A stretch of 64,000 nucleotides of DNA from Bin80 sp965219915 (GTDB lineage: Bacteria; Bacteroidota; Rhodothermia; Rhodothermales; Bin80): assembly GCA_965219915.1 (NCBI GenBank), contig OZ244794.1:2728001-2792000 (forward strand), given 5' to 3'. Made by a program: the position numbers and the translations under genes. Numbering within the stretch: position 1 is the first letter of the stretch; every line of letters starts with the position of its first letter. Shown piece after piece: positions 27,846 through 36,616 of the stretch. The notes under the pieces were generated by a model. The model had not been told where the DNA came from. It searched no databases and was given only the letters and a program-made list of their open reading frames with translations.

Positions 27846-29648
27846 CTACTGAAGTGCTTCAAGCCTTGCTTCAAGGAGTTGCCGCCGGTGCATCCGTGCA
27901 TAAAGCCCATCCTGGTCTACCAAGGATTCATGCGTCCCACGCTCAACCAAAGAACCCTCATCCAAAACAAGAATCTGATCCAGATCCTGTATGCTCGAGA
28001 TCCGATGACTTACGAGGATCATTGAATGCTGGCCCTGCCTGCGACGTAAATGTTCAAGAATCCTAGTCTCCGTATTTGCATCTACACTGCTCAAGGCATC
28101 ATCCATGATCAGTATCTTTGGCTCTCGAATAAGTGCACGCGCGATTGTGGTCCGCTGGACTTGTCCGCCCGAAAGCGAAACTCCCCGCTCCCCCACTCCA
28201 CTGTTCAGCCCTTCGGAAAATTCCAGAACAGTCTCCAGTAATTCTGCCTCGAACGCCGCCTGTCGGATTTCTTCCTCTGATGCTCCAACAGTGCCGAATG
28301 CAATGTTATTGCCTATTGTATCGCTGAAGAGAAACACATCCTGAGCGACATAGCCAATGCTTTCTCTGACTACACTGAGAGGGAGATCTCGTAAATCTTT
28401 GCCATCAATCAGTATACGCCCCTCGGTTGGTTCAACCAAGCGGACAATCAACTCAATCAGCGTGGTCTTACCCGCTCCGGTTCTTCCAACTATAGCCAGG
28501 CTGCCTCCTGGATGCAGTTCGAATGAAATATTTCGGAGAGCGTACGGTAAACCGTCTGCGTATTTGAACGAAACGTTCTCAAACTTTACATGCCCGCGAA
28601 GCTTGGCAACCGAATAGTCCGTTCGGTTACCGTCGGAAATATCCGGCTCTTCGTCAAGTACCTCATATATCCGTTCAGAGGAAGCACTGGCGCGCTGCAT
28701 CATGGAAATCACCAGGCCAAACGCAGCAATTGGCCAAGTCATGAGCCCCACATAAATAATGTATTCTGCAATATTACCAATTGTAATCAACCCTTCAGTA
28801 ACCAGGCGTCCGCCCACCCAGACAACCATGACCTGTGATAGACCAACGACAACAACAAAGATTGGCCGCCATGCCGCCTCTACGCGGGCAAGTCCAAGCA
28901 TTCGCGATTTGTAGAGCGTACTTTCTTCTTCAAAAGCTTCAGTCTCGGTTTTCTCCCGTGCGTAGGCCTTGACAAGCCGAATACCTGCGAGTGTCTCCTG
29001 AACGCGACTGGTGAGTTGTGCGTACTGGCGCTGGAGTGCTTCGCTGCGCTTGTGTACATAGTGGGCAACAAGAAAGATTGCCACACCAAGGATTGACAGC
29101 GGCAAGAGTGCGTAGAGCGTCAGCGTCGGCGAGATAATGAGCATCGTAACGACTGCTACAATTACGATTACTAGCGCCCGCGTGGAATACATGATGGCCG
29201 GACCGATATAGCGGCGCACCTGCTCAATATCACTCGTGGAGCGCGTTATTACATCGCCGGTCTTCGTGCGATTATAGAAACTGGCTGAAAGCTTCTGTAA
29301 ATGATCGTACAGCGTATTGCGCATATCAAACTCAATATGGCGCGAGGCAACAATCACCGTTTGCCGCATCAAAAACGAAAACAAGCCGCTCACCAAGCTT
29401 AGGCCGATGATGATCAACCCAAAGATCAACAGAGTCCAGAATATCTCCCAATACAATGAATGCTGTAATATTGTCCCCTGGAATTGTCGATACAGCAATT
29501 CAAAACGAGGAATACTGTCTACTGCCTGTCGAACCACAACGGGTACAGCAATTGCGAAGATTGCTGAGATCATCGTAAACAGTAGGCCCGGTACGAACAG
29601 ACGCCAATAGCGTATAAAATAGTGGTTCAACCGGGCGAGTGAGTGCAT
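27846..29648 (-). CDS. ABC exporter half-transporter (degenerate Walker B subunit)
   Basis: The 600-residue protein has an N-terminal six-helix exporter domain and an ATPase domain with Walker A GRTGAGKTT and canonical signature LSGGQ. Walker B is ILIMDDALSSVD: the catalytic Glu is replaced by Asp. This is the hallmark of the non-hydrolysing site in heterodimeric exporters. The complementary partner is the gene at 25095, whose signature is altered. The operon order is this gene, rnz, then the partner. The promoter should lie in the 106 bp shared with the divergent arginase gene. Confidence 0.93.
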   Translation of the reverse strand: MHSLARLNHYFIRYWRLFVPGLLFTMISAIFAIAVPVVVRQAVDSIPRFELLYRQFQGTILQHSLYWEIFWTLLIFGLIIIGLSLVSGLFSFLMRQTVIVASRHIEFDMRNTLYDHLQKLSASFYNRTKTGDVITRSTSDIEQVRRYIGPAIMYSTRALVIVIVAVVTMLIISPTLTLYALLPLSILGVAIFLVAHYVHKRSEALQRQYAQLTSRVQETLAGIRLVKAYAREKTETEAFEEESTLYKSRMLGLARVEAAWRPIFVVVVGLSQVMVVWVGGRLVTEGLITIGNIAEYIIYVGLMTWPIAAFGLVISMMQRASASSERIYEVLDEEPDISDGNRTDYSVAKLRGHVKFENVSFKYADGLPYALRNISFELHPGGSLAIVGRTGAGKTTLIELIVRLVEPTEGRILIDGKDLRDLPLSVVRESIGYVAQDVFLFSDTIGNNIAFGTVGASEEEIRQAAFEAELLETVLEFSEGLNSGVGERGVSLSGGQVQRTTIARALIREPKILIMDDALSSVDANTETRILEHLRRRQGQHSMILVSHRISSIQDLDQILVLDEGSLVERGTHESLVDQDGLYARMHRRQLLEARLEALQ

Positions 29649-29754
29649 ATTTATCTATCTCCTGAGCAGCGGCAAACGAAATTCAGCAATCTCGGATCCG
29701 TAAATCAACCATACACGTAACCCAAAATATATACGAAGATCACCGAATACGCTC

Positions 29755-30648
29755 ATGGATACAAAACTGAAAAATATTCGACTGATTGGTGTCCCGATGG
29801 ATTTGGGCCAGGACCTGCGTGGCGTCGATGTAGGTCCTAGTGCTCTTCGCTACACGGGGCTCGCGGAACGCTTGCGCCGGTTGGGACACCGAGTTGAAGA
29901 CTGTGGCAATATTCCAACCGCACTGCAGACCTCGTTCTCGGTAGATGAGGACTATACTGAGGCTATCCGGGATGCCTGCGATCTGCTTTACACCGAAGTT
30001 TCCCGCGCCGTCGCCGAAGGCTACTTTCCGCTAGTGATGGGAGGAGATCATTCAATTGCTATCGGCAGTATCGGAGGCACCACGCGCGATGCGCCAACAG
30101 GTGTAATCTGGATTGATGCCCACGCAGATTTAAACACGCCGACCTCCTCCCCCAGCGGAAATATTCATGGTATGCCCCTCGCAGTCCTTTGTGGATCAGG
30201 AGATGACCGGTTAATCAACGTTGGCCACCCTGGCCCCAAGCTCCGCTTAGAAGACGTAGCCATCATTGCGCTGCGGGATATTGATGCGGAAGAACGTCGA
30301 GTTCTGCGTGAATCCGAATTGGGTATCTATACCATGCGGGATATAGACGAACGCGGGATCGGAGAAGTCACAAGGGAAGCACTCAACCAACTGGGAAACC
30401 ATAACCGATTGCATGTGAGCTTTGATGTGGATAGCATTGATCCGCATTTTGCACCAGGTGTCGGGACGCCTGTGGAGGGTGGACTCAATCCACGTGAGGC
30501 ACATCTGTTAATGGAACTCATTGCCGAGGATGGCCGACTGGCCTCGGCCGAAGTTGTGGAAATCAACCCAATCATTGACGAGCGCAACCGGACTGCTCAA
30601 CTGGCTGCCGGACTCCTGACCTCTCTGATGGGCAAAACCATCCTCTGA
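29755..30648 (+). CDS. rocF: Arginase
   Basis: The 297-residue ureohydrolase splits arginine to ornithine and urea. All binuclear manganese motifs are present: GGDHSIAIGS, DAHADLNTP and SFDVDSIDP, and the N-terminal LIGVPMDLGQDLRGVDVGPSALR is characteristic of arginase rather than agmatinase. The C-terminal segment around AEVVEINPIIDERNRT also fits. It stands alone, transcribed away from the ABC operon. No urease or ornithine pathway gene is adjacent. Confidence 0.94.
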   Translation: MDTKLKNIRLIGVPMDLGQDLRGVDVGPSALRYTGLAERLRRLGHRVEDCGNIPTALQTSFSVDEDYTEAIRDACDLLYTEVSRAVAEGYFPLVMGGDHSIAIGSIGGTTRDAPTGVIWIDAHADLNTPTSSPSGNIHGMPLAVLCGSGDDRLINVGHPGPKLRLEDVAIIALRDIDAEERRVLRESELGIYTMRDIDERGIGEVTREALNQLGNHNRLHVSFDVDSIDPHFAPGVGTPVEGGLNPREAHLLMELIAEDGRLASAEVVEINPIIDERNRTAQLAAGLLTSLMGKTIL

Positions 30649-30665
30649 ACTTCTGGATCCGGTTG

Positions 30666-30895
30666 CTACACTCTCAAAGCGCGTAGATACATCTCCTGAC
30701 GACGATCCCCCTGTGGATCATCTGGTACGGCCGATATATTGCCGCAATCAATTTGGCTTTAAGGATCAGGTGATTGGACTGCAAAATTGTTTGAAATAAG
30801 TGCGGCATATCGAGCCACTCAAACGATATACCTTTAACGGACGCGTAGAAGAGGTTAAACCCATCTACATAGATTGCAGTCTTCACGAATTTCAT
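30666..30895 (-). pseudogene. Truncated, frameshifted NYN-domain (PIN-like nuclease) gene
   Basis: The N-terminal part reads VKTAIYVDGFNLFYASVKG and FEWLDM, the standard start of bacterial NYN-domain proteins (DUF88-type, RNase-like). The first frame then loses homology after KAKLIAAIYRP, while another frame continues with PDDPQGDRRQEMYLRAL before a stop at 30668-30666. A frameshift near 30735 therefore splits the domain, and the rest of the family length is missing. The ATG at 30895 or the GTG at 30886 would be the old start. A hairpin (AGGGCC/GGCCCT) lies just upstream. Confidence 0.7.
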
Positions 30896-31169
30896 ATAAA
30901 AGGCAAGGGCCTCCGAAAAGGCCCTGCACCCTACGGTCGAAGGCGTAGGGGGAGTAGAAGCTGTACACAGAAGCTACATGCAGTAATGAACGGCGAAATG
31001 ATGATCTACATACCTGATTCGCTGCTGTCTCACCCGTAAACTCATTGATTTGTGCCCCCGTATACTTTGCAGTTTTTCCTGGCAGAGATTGATGTGACTT
31101 GGTTTTCATTTCAATTGCTTAATGTCAACACGATTGGAGTCAATTTATCCTCGTATCAAACCGTTGCAT

Positions 31170-31814
31170 TTAGGCCATCACATGTACTCCCCGAGTCACT
31201 GCCTCTTCGACATATTCTTCGCGGCCGCCAATCTGGACTTTCATACCCCCCTTGCTGCGCACCACAATTCGCACCCTGCACCCTGGCATTAAGCCGATCC
31301 GCTCCAGCAGGTGGAGAAGCGCTGTATCTTCATCCGAGACATGGTGAATCACCAGGGGTTCATCAACAGGTGCTTCTGAAAGTGTAACGGTTTCTGCACG
31401 GACCAGCCTAAGGTCCTGTGTAGGGATTGGATGCCCATGCGGATCATGTGTAGGATACCCCAACAAGGCATCAATCCGCTGTTCGAAATCCTCAGAGATA
31501 TGATGCTCCAAGTGCTCCGCCTCTTCGTGCATTTGTTGCCATGAGTAGCCCATGACTTCTTTTAGGTAAGTCTCTAACAGGCGATGATGGCGAATGATTT
31601 CCAGCGCTATCTTTTCGCCTGCCGCAGTAAGCCTTACTCCTTTGTATGATTCATGAACAACCAGCCGCATGCGATCCAGCCGCTTAATCATGCCCGTAAC
31701 AGACGCCGCGGATACTTTCATTGCACGCGCAATGTCATTCGTGGAAACCACAGAAGACTCTTCCTGTAGTGTGAAGATTGCTTTCAAATAATCCTGTACA
31801 GCTGGACTAAGCAT
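31170..31814 (-). CDS. DtxR/MntR-family metal-dependent transcriptional regulator
   Basis: The 214-residue protein has an N-terminal winged helix (VQDYLKAIFTLQEESS, STNDIARAMKVSAASVTGMI). A metal-binding dimerisation region follows (RHHRLLETYLKEVMGYSW, HEEAEHLEHHISEDF), then a C-terminal FeoA/SH3-like domain from about residue 140. This is the three-domain layout of the DtxR/IdeR/MntR family, which represses iron or manganese uptake genes when metal is bound. No metal transporter lies beside it; the next gene on the strand is the NYN fragment. Fe versus Mn specificity cannot be decided by eye. Confidence 0.88.
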   Translation of the reverse strand: MLSPAVQDYLKAIFTLQEESSVVSTNDIARAMKVSAASVTGMIKRLDRMRLVVHESYKGVRLTAAGEKIALEIIRHHRLLETYLKEVMGYSWQQMHEEAEHLEHHISEDFEQRIDALLGYPTHDPHGHPIPTQDLRLVRAETVTLSEAPVDEPLVIHHVSDEDTALLHLLERIGLMPGCRVRIVVRSKGGMKVQIGGREEYVEEAVTRGVHVMA

Positions 31815-32176
31815 CAGTGCAATGTAGCAGCAACTTGTAACGTATGGAATTTAAGGATCTGGATTCCACACCAAGCTCTAAAAAACGCCAATTTCAAGGG
31901 GGCTGCACGAGCCGCACCGGTCAGATTACAAGTAGATACTCCTCAATGTTGGTAGACCGCCCTGATTTGCGGCGCGAATATAAGCAATAGTATAGGCAAT
32001 GGTGAGAAATTATATATGTGAGGCCCCAACTATACTATCGAATACTCACGCAACGTCCGGTACCTTGTGGGACAGGGATTGATGGAGCTCTGAGCCTCCG
32101 ACTGGCAAACCTCAAAGTTTGGACGATTTGTTGTTCCTCGTATAATCTATGCTAAATCTGGCACCAAACCACAGCC
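31815..32176. other. Intergenic region, nothing recognised
   Basis: This 362-bp stretch separates the MATE gene stop from the regulator start. I saw no coding pattern and no convincing palindromic metal box. Confidence 0.4.
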
Positions 32177-33673
32177 CTATACTGTGGCCAGTTTCCATTT
32201 ACCCCGCCTGAACAATACTACGCTCACGACTGCCAGCGTAGAGAACGATACGGTCATGGCAATAAAGACCCCCGTCGACCCAAGCCCGCCCAAGACTGAG
32301 AGCCCCCACGCCAGCGGAATCTCCCAAGCCCAAAAGCAGAAAAAATTCAGGATAGTCGGCGTCCATACGGCACCCGCGCCGTTGAAGGCGGCGGTCAAAA
32401 CCATTCCGTAACCATAGAATACGAAGCCAATTGACACGATCCGCAATCCTGTGATTGCCACTTCCGACGCAGTACTGGTACCCCCGAACAAGCCGACGAT
32501 CGCAGGCGCAAAGGCTATGAAAAACACGCTGATCACTCCCAGGAATATGAAATTGAGTTTGCAGGAGATCCATGCTGAGCGTTCAGCGCGTGCGGGATCC
32601 CCCGCACCCAGGCTCTGCCCTACCATGGTGGCTGCTGCGTTAGAGAGTCCCCAGGCGGGCAGTATTGCAAAAAGTATGATCCGAATCGCAATCACGTAGC
32701 CCGCCAGCGCCTCAGCTCCCGACATTGCTGTGACCCGAATCAGTCCGATCCAGCTCGCAGAGGCAATAAATATCTGTAGCATGCCGGTAGCCGAAAGACG
32801 TACCAGTCGTACCATGACCCCGAACTGGATCTGTAAATCCGCAAGGCGGATCCGTATTAATTTACTGCGGCGAAACAGTACATAGACTTGGATGAGAACA
32901 GCCGTTCCCCGGCCAATCGTAGTTGCGATCGCAGCCCCCTGCACCCCCATCTCTGGAAAGGGTCCAATCCCAAAAATGAGCAACGGATCAAGAATGATAT
33001 TGAGTCCATTGGCTATCCAGAGTACGCGCATTGCAATCGCTGCATCGCCCGCCCCGCGAAAAGCAGCGTTCTGCAGAAAAAGCAATAGAATGACCACATT
33101 ACCTCCAAGTAGTATCCGAGTGTAAGGGAGCCCTGTGGCAATAACATTCTCATCCGCCCCCATGATCTGTAGAATCTCGGGCGCGTAAATAACACTTGGA
33201 ATTGCGAATCCAATGGCCAACAGCAACCCCAGCAGGATAGCTTGGCCCGCTGCTCGGGCAGCCCCATCTGGATCGTCCTCACCGATCCGACGTGCTACCA
33301 TAGCCGTAACCCCAATACTGAGCCCCAATGCCACCGTATAGATTAATGACAGTACCGATTCGGTAAGCGCAACTCCCGCCATTGCCGCATCTCCGAGCTT
33401 CGAAACGAAATAGATGTCAACGACCGCGAAAAGCGACTCCATCACCATTTCCAGCACCATTGGAATGGCTAGGAGAATGACTGCACGTTGGATCGGCCCT
33501 TTGGTCGGATCACCCCCGGTACCCCTCACGGCGTGAACAAAGACATTCCACCAGCTCTCGGCGGGTTGCGGCTCCAGAGATACAGATGAAGCAGGGCTCT
33601 CCTGACTGTGAGCTTGACCGACTTCTTCCATTAGGTACCTGGCCGAATCAGTTTCTCCGAGGCAAGAACACAA
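32177..33673 (-). CDS. MATE-family multidrug/sodium antiporter
   Basis: The 498-residue protein has an N-terminal cytoplasmic stretch of about 60 residues and then about twelve hydrophobic helices arranged as two similar halves, as in MATE exporters. Recognisable segments are IPMVLEMVMESLFAVVDIYF (first helix), GDAAMAGVALTESV, and GAGDAAIAMRVLWIANGLNI, where MATE proteins carry a conserved N-x-x-LDP-type continuation (ILDPLLIFG). These pumps expel cationic drugs or metabolites using Na+ or H+ gradients. A later start near MVLEM is unlikely. No regulator is adjacent. Confidence 0.92.
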   Translation of the reverse strand: MCSCLGETDSARYLMEEVGQAHSQESPASSVSLEPQPAESWWNVFVHAVRGTGGDPTKGPIQRAVILLAIPMVLEMVMESLFAVVDIYFVSKLGDAAMAGVALTESVLSLIYTVALGLSIGVTAMVARRIGEDDPDGAARAAGQAILLGLLLAIGFAIPSVIYAPEILQIMGADENVIATGLPYTRILLGGNVVILLLFLQNAAFRGAGDAAIAMRVLWIANGLNIILDPLLIFGIGPFPEMGVQGAAIATTIGRGTAVLIQVYVLFRRSKLIRIRLADLQIQFGVMVRLVRLSATGMLQIFIASASWIGLIRVTAMSGAEALAGYVIAIRIILFAILPAWGLSNAAATMVGQSLGAGDPARAERSAWISCKLNFIFLGVISVFFIAFAPAIVGLFGGTSTASEVAITGLRIVSIGFVFYGYGMVLTAAFNGAGAVWTPTILNFFCFWAWEIPLAWGLSVLGGLGSTGVFIAMTVSFSTLAVVSVVLFRRGKWKLATV

Positions 33674-34200
33674 TGACTAACTTCCACCAAGGATCAACTT
33701 ACATGTATCGTGGAATTGCGTGCGTTTGACCGGAACAACTCATTCCCCTGCGCTAAAGGAATCTCATCGATACCGACAGGCTGCAACCCGCGCCGAGCGA
33801 ATACTGTATTGATGGGGATCTGTTCGTGTTCGACTACACAATCAGATATTTCGGGATTATTTTGCTCCAGTATAGCTGGCAATACACTTGACTTACGGAA
33901 TATCGAATTGACTGGCGTCAATACTTTCATCGTGAGGCTCCGCCAAACATGAGCACCGTCGGTAAAGCGCTCGCCAGTGCTGCACTCCCCGGTCCGCACA
34001 ATACACCGAATACTTCACATGAGACAATCCGCACAGCAACTCACACTTGAATCGGACAAAGTTTGAAGTGTGAGGAAAGCACCAGCGTCGCTAGATGCTG
34101 TTTTCGATGACCGGACACCCTCGTCAACCATCGAATTCCATCTATTAAGACATCGGTATACCGCTGCCAAATCACGACCCCACCTTCTGAATCACGAATC
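33674..34200. other. Low-information region with one doubtful minus-strand ORF
   Basis: A minus frame at 33694-33930 (start MKVLTPVNSIF, about 78 codons) is open, but I recognise no family. It could be a gene remnant. The remaining sequence up to the DUF5131 stop shows no coding signal. The region separates the MATE gene from the three-Cys-motif pair. Confidence 0.35.
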
Positions 34201-34938
34201 TCATTGTTGTCCAGGATGTGGCGCTTCTGCCCGCAATATACTCGGCATCTCATCCCATGTACGTCCATCAAGAATCCTGCCTGTACGTTTCTTGAAGGTG
34301 CCACCCCATTGCTTGAAGAAAAAGGCGACATCGCTTTCCAAGCAGTTGTCGCGGATTTCCCGGACCCAATCCGAGTGAATCGGCCGAGCTCCCGGTCCAG
34401 ATTCGCCCCCAACGATGACCCAATCGATTGCATCCAGTTGAATTCCCGTTAGAGGCCCCAGTAGTGGCTCAAGCGACAAGAATTTCACCAAGGCCCCCGT
34501 TTGTTTCAGATCATCAAGCCGGAACTGCCACCTGGTACTCTCAATACTCACACCCATCCAGATGTTCGGAGTCCAGGCGAGGCATTTGTCCATTTCAATC
34601 ACACGCTCCGGTCGTTTTGTGAGAACCTGAAAGGTGTGATGATGCGTGCGGTTCATCGTGTCAAACACGCGTTTGATGAAGTCCTCCTCTACTTGTTCAT
34701 GAAAAAGGTCAGACATTGAGTTCACGAAGACCAGACGGGGCTTCTTCCATTTCAGTGGATGGTCCAGGACAGATGGATGTGTGGTTACAGTAAAAGCGTT
34801 CCTGTATTTCTCCAGACCCATAGCTTGAAGTCTGTGAGCCATTCGTTCCGCGTAGCAGTTCCGGCAGCCTAAACTGACTTTCGTGCAACCCGTTACGGGA
34901 TTCCAAGTAGTTTCGGTCCACTCAATTGAACTAGCCAT
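34201..34938 (-). CDS. Three-Cys-motif protein, phage Gp37/Gp68 family (DUF5131)
   Basis: The 245-residue protein begins with the family motif IEWTETTWNPVTGC...GCRNCYAERMA, giving Cys18, Cys25 and Cys28, a radical-SAM-like three-Cys arrangement. Further family segments are FVNSMSDLFHEQV, FQVLTKRPERV, WMGVSIES, LSLEPLLGPL and VIVGGESGPGARP. Homologues are found in phages and in bacteria, often next to a three-Cys-motif partner (TcmP). The biochemical function is not established. Its ATG overlaps the end of the upstream ORF by 8 nt, suggesting coupling. Confidence 0.88.
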   Translation of the reverse strand: MASSIEWTETTWNPVTGCTKVSLGCRNCYAERMAHRLQAMGLEKYRNAFTVTTHPSVLDHPLKWKKPRLVFVNSMSDLFHEQVEEDFIKRVFDTMNRTHHHTFQVLTKRPERVIEMDKCLAWTPNIWMGVSIESTRWQFRLDDLKQTGALVKFLSLEPLLGPLTGIQLDAIDWVIVGGESGPGARPIHSDWVREIRDNCLESDVAFFFKQWGGTFKKRTGRILDGRTWDEMPSILRAEAPHPGQQ

Positions 34939-35290
34939 CTTCCTGAATCGCTTGAACTAAATGTTTGGCTATCCCATTGGAAGCACCAATTGCATTGGGA
35001 GACGGACAGTAACAGCAGAACACCAACTCGCACATAATGGCGTTATCGGAGTTCTTGAGCCTGAGGGATTCTTCCAGAAACCGATCTCCAAATACTTTTT
35101 CATGTTCCTGCTTATAAGTCCCAGCGCACCCTTCAATTTCAGGATAACTCACCCGGAGAGGGGAATCAGAAAGCCCCTCCTGTGGAGGAGGTCTGTAGAG
35201 GCTCCTCCAAGATTCGTCACCATAATTTCGACTCAATAGATCTGTCACTTTTGTGATATGGCAATCGGTTGCTATCCTTACCGAGATCAC
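34931..35290 (-). CDS. Short ORF, possible C-terminal remnant of a three-Cys-motif partner (TcmP)
   Basis: The 119-residue product overlaps the DUF5131 start by 8 nt, the position where TcmP genes usually sit. Its last part (CELVFCCYCPSPNAIGASNGI) could correspond to the TcmP C-terminal strand-loop that reads like FAxxNPxG. The N-terminal two thirds show no TcmP methyltransferase-like core, which normally makes these proteins over 200 residues long. It may therefore be a truncated remnant or an unrelated coupled gene. The identification rests mainly on context. Confidence 0.4.
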   Translation of the reverse strand: MISVRIATDCHITKVTDLLSRNYGDESWRSLYRPPPQEGLSDSPLRVSYPEIEGCAGTYKQEHEKVFGDRFLEESLRLKNSDNAIMCELVFCCYCPSPNAIGASNGIAKHLVQAIQEDG

Positions 35291-35481
35291 GGTTTACAAC
35301 CATATAATAGACACATGAATGTACAAAATTATTTGAAAACAACAAGAGTATTATGCCAGCATTAGTCGGATCTTACGTCAGTTGAGGTAACCCACGTTCA
35401 CTGGTCCTGGGTCCTCAAATCACCGTGGAACACCCAAGCCGTAAGGCACAAGTACTGTTGTCCTCTTCAACCCACCCATAA

Positions 35482-36207
35482 ATGGACAATCTCCTCGAAG
35501 TAATTACTACCCGAGATGGCAGTCGAACGTTGTACAGCAGGCAGTACCAACAATCCTTCCATTCGGTACATGGGGCCTTAACGGAGGCCCACCATGTTTT
35601 TCTTGAAGGCTCGGGAACAGAAGAACTCCTTAATTCACAACAGGAGGTACGTGTTTTGGAGATCGGATTCGGTACTGGCCTCAACTGGCTGATAACCGCC
35701 GCCGCCGCTCGTCGACATCGTACGCGCCTCACCTATACCTCATTGGATAAGCAGATACCGGGTGCTGAATTATTGTCTCAGTTAGGTTATGGTGGCCTTA
35801 TCGGTGCCCCTGCTCTGGCCACTACAATCGAAGAATGGCGTAAAACTTTCAGTAGCGACGTACCCCATGGCACCTATAACCTGCCACATGAACACGACTG
35901 CACACTCCAACTGTGCATTGGTGAAGCAACTGGGGCAAGTTTTTCCGATCAATCTTACGACAGTATATACTTTGATGCTTTCGATCCAGAAGCTAATCCG
36001 GAACTTTGGGTCCCCGAATTCTTCGGGCAATTATACAGAGCGCTCCGGGATGGCGGCTGCCTTGCAACCTACTCAGTAGCCGGGCGTGTCCGACGTGCAC
36101 TCACGTCGTGTGGGTTCTCTGTTGTTCGCAGGCCTGGCCCGCCAGGCAAACGAGAAGTACTCGCTGCGTGGAAACCCCAAACTGCCGGATTCAGGTCGGA
36201 TCGCTGA
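35482..36207 (+). CDS. mnmD: tRNA 5-(methylaminomethyl)uridine methyltransferase MnmD-like
   Basis: The 241-residue methyltransferase lacks the oxidase domain of bifunctional MnmC and so corresponds to stand-alone MnmD. It has the SAM motif VLEIGFGTGLNWL (about residues 56-68), the family segment YSxQYQQSFHSVHGALTEA-HHVF near the N-terminus, and the catalytic-region motif YFDAFDPEANPELW. It completes the methylation step of mnm5U34 in wobble tRNAs. Its 3' end overlaps the convergent acnX small-subunit gene by 17 nt. Confidence 0.88.
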   Translation: MDNLLEVITTRDGSRTLYSRQYQQSFHSVHGALTEAHHVFLEGSGTEELLNSQQEVRVLEIGFGTGLNWLITAAAARRHRTRLTYTSLDKQIPGAELLSQLGYGGLIGAPALATTIEEWRKTFSSDVPHGTYNLPHEHDCTLQLCIGEATGASFSDQSYDSIYFDAFDPEANPELWVPEFFGQLYRALRDGGCLATYSVAGRVRRALTSCGFSVVRRPGPPGKREVLAAWKPQTAGFRSDR

Positions 36208-36616
36208 TCACAAGAGATCCATCCTTGGTCAATTCGGCGTGCTTGCTGTCCTCGAGTGTCTCGAACTCCTCTGCCTGTATGGCCAATACAGGAATGGGCT
36301 TCTGATAAAGCTCGTCCGCTACTACAGAGGCAAGCACCAGGAATGTATCTGTCTCACAGGTAATGAGTGCAGCAGGCGCGGTACCACGGCGGACCGCTTC
36401 AAGCAATACCGCAGTGGTGGTGCTTGAACCTCGCGAAGCCGGAACTGCCAGGATGCACCCGGCCGCCACTTGTCCTGACAATGGATGCCTGCGGTCAATT
36501 ATCTCGCCAGTAAATTGGCTATATCCGCCCCAAAAACTAAGCGGCGCATTGCCGACCAACAGGGGACCTGATGCCATTCCTTCCATCAGGACCTTGCCGT
36601 GTATCACGCGTCCCAT
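36191..36616 (-). CDS. AcnX small (swivel) subunit, DUF126
   Basis: The 141-residue protein is the swivelling domain of the aconitase-X family: MGRVIHGKVLMEG, PLSFWGGYSQFTGEIIDR, HPLSGQVAAGCILAVPASRG and APAALITCETD. ATG 36616 is chosen because family members begin just before GRVIHG; this start overlaps the large-subunit stop by 13 nt. With the large subunit it forms a hydro-lyase. Bacterial two-subunit AcnX enzymes characterised so far dehydrate cis-3-hydroxy-L-proline; archaeal ones dehydrate mevalonate 5-phosphate. Confidence 0.85.
   Translation of the reverse strand: MGRVIHGKVLMEGMASGPLLVGNAPLSFWGGYSQFTGEIIDRRHPLSGQVAAGCILAVPASRGSSTTTAVLLEAVRRGTAPAALITCETDTFLVLASVVADELYQKPIPVLAIQAEEFETLEDSKHAELTKDGSLVISDPT

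Noticed and set aside
30903..30924. AGGGCC/GGCCCT hairpin as an RNA gene or terminator
   Set aside because: The stem is short and lies directly before a broken gene; the T-rich run on the minus strand is interrupted, so no role can be supported.
34201..34938. Phage-named gene (Gp37/Gp68) as a sign of a prophage
   Set aside because: No structural, integrase or lysis gene is nearby, and the family is common in bacterial chromosomes.
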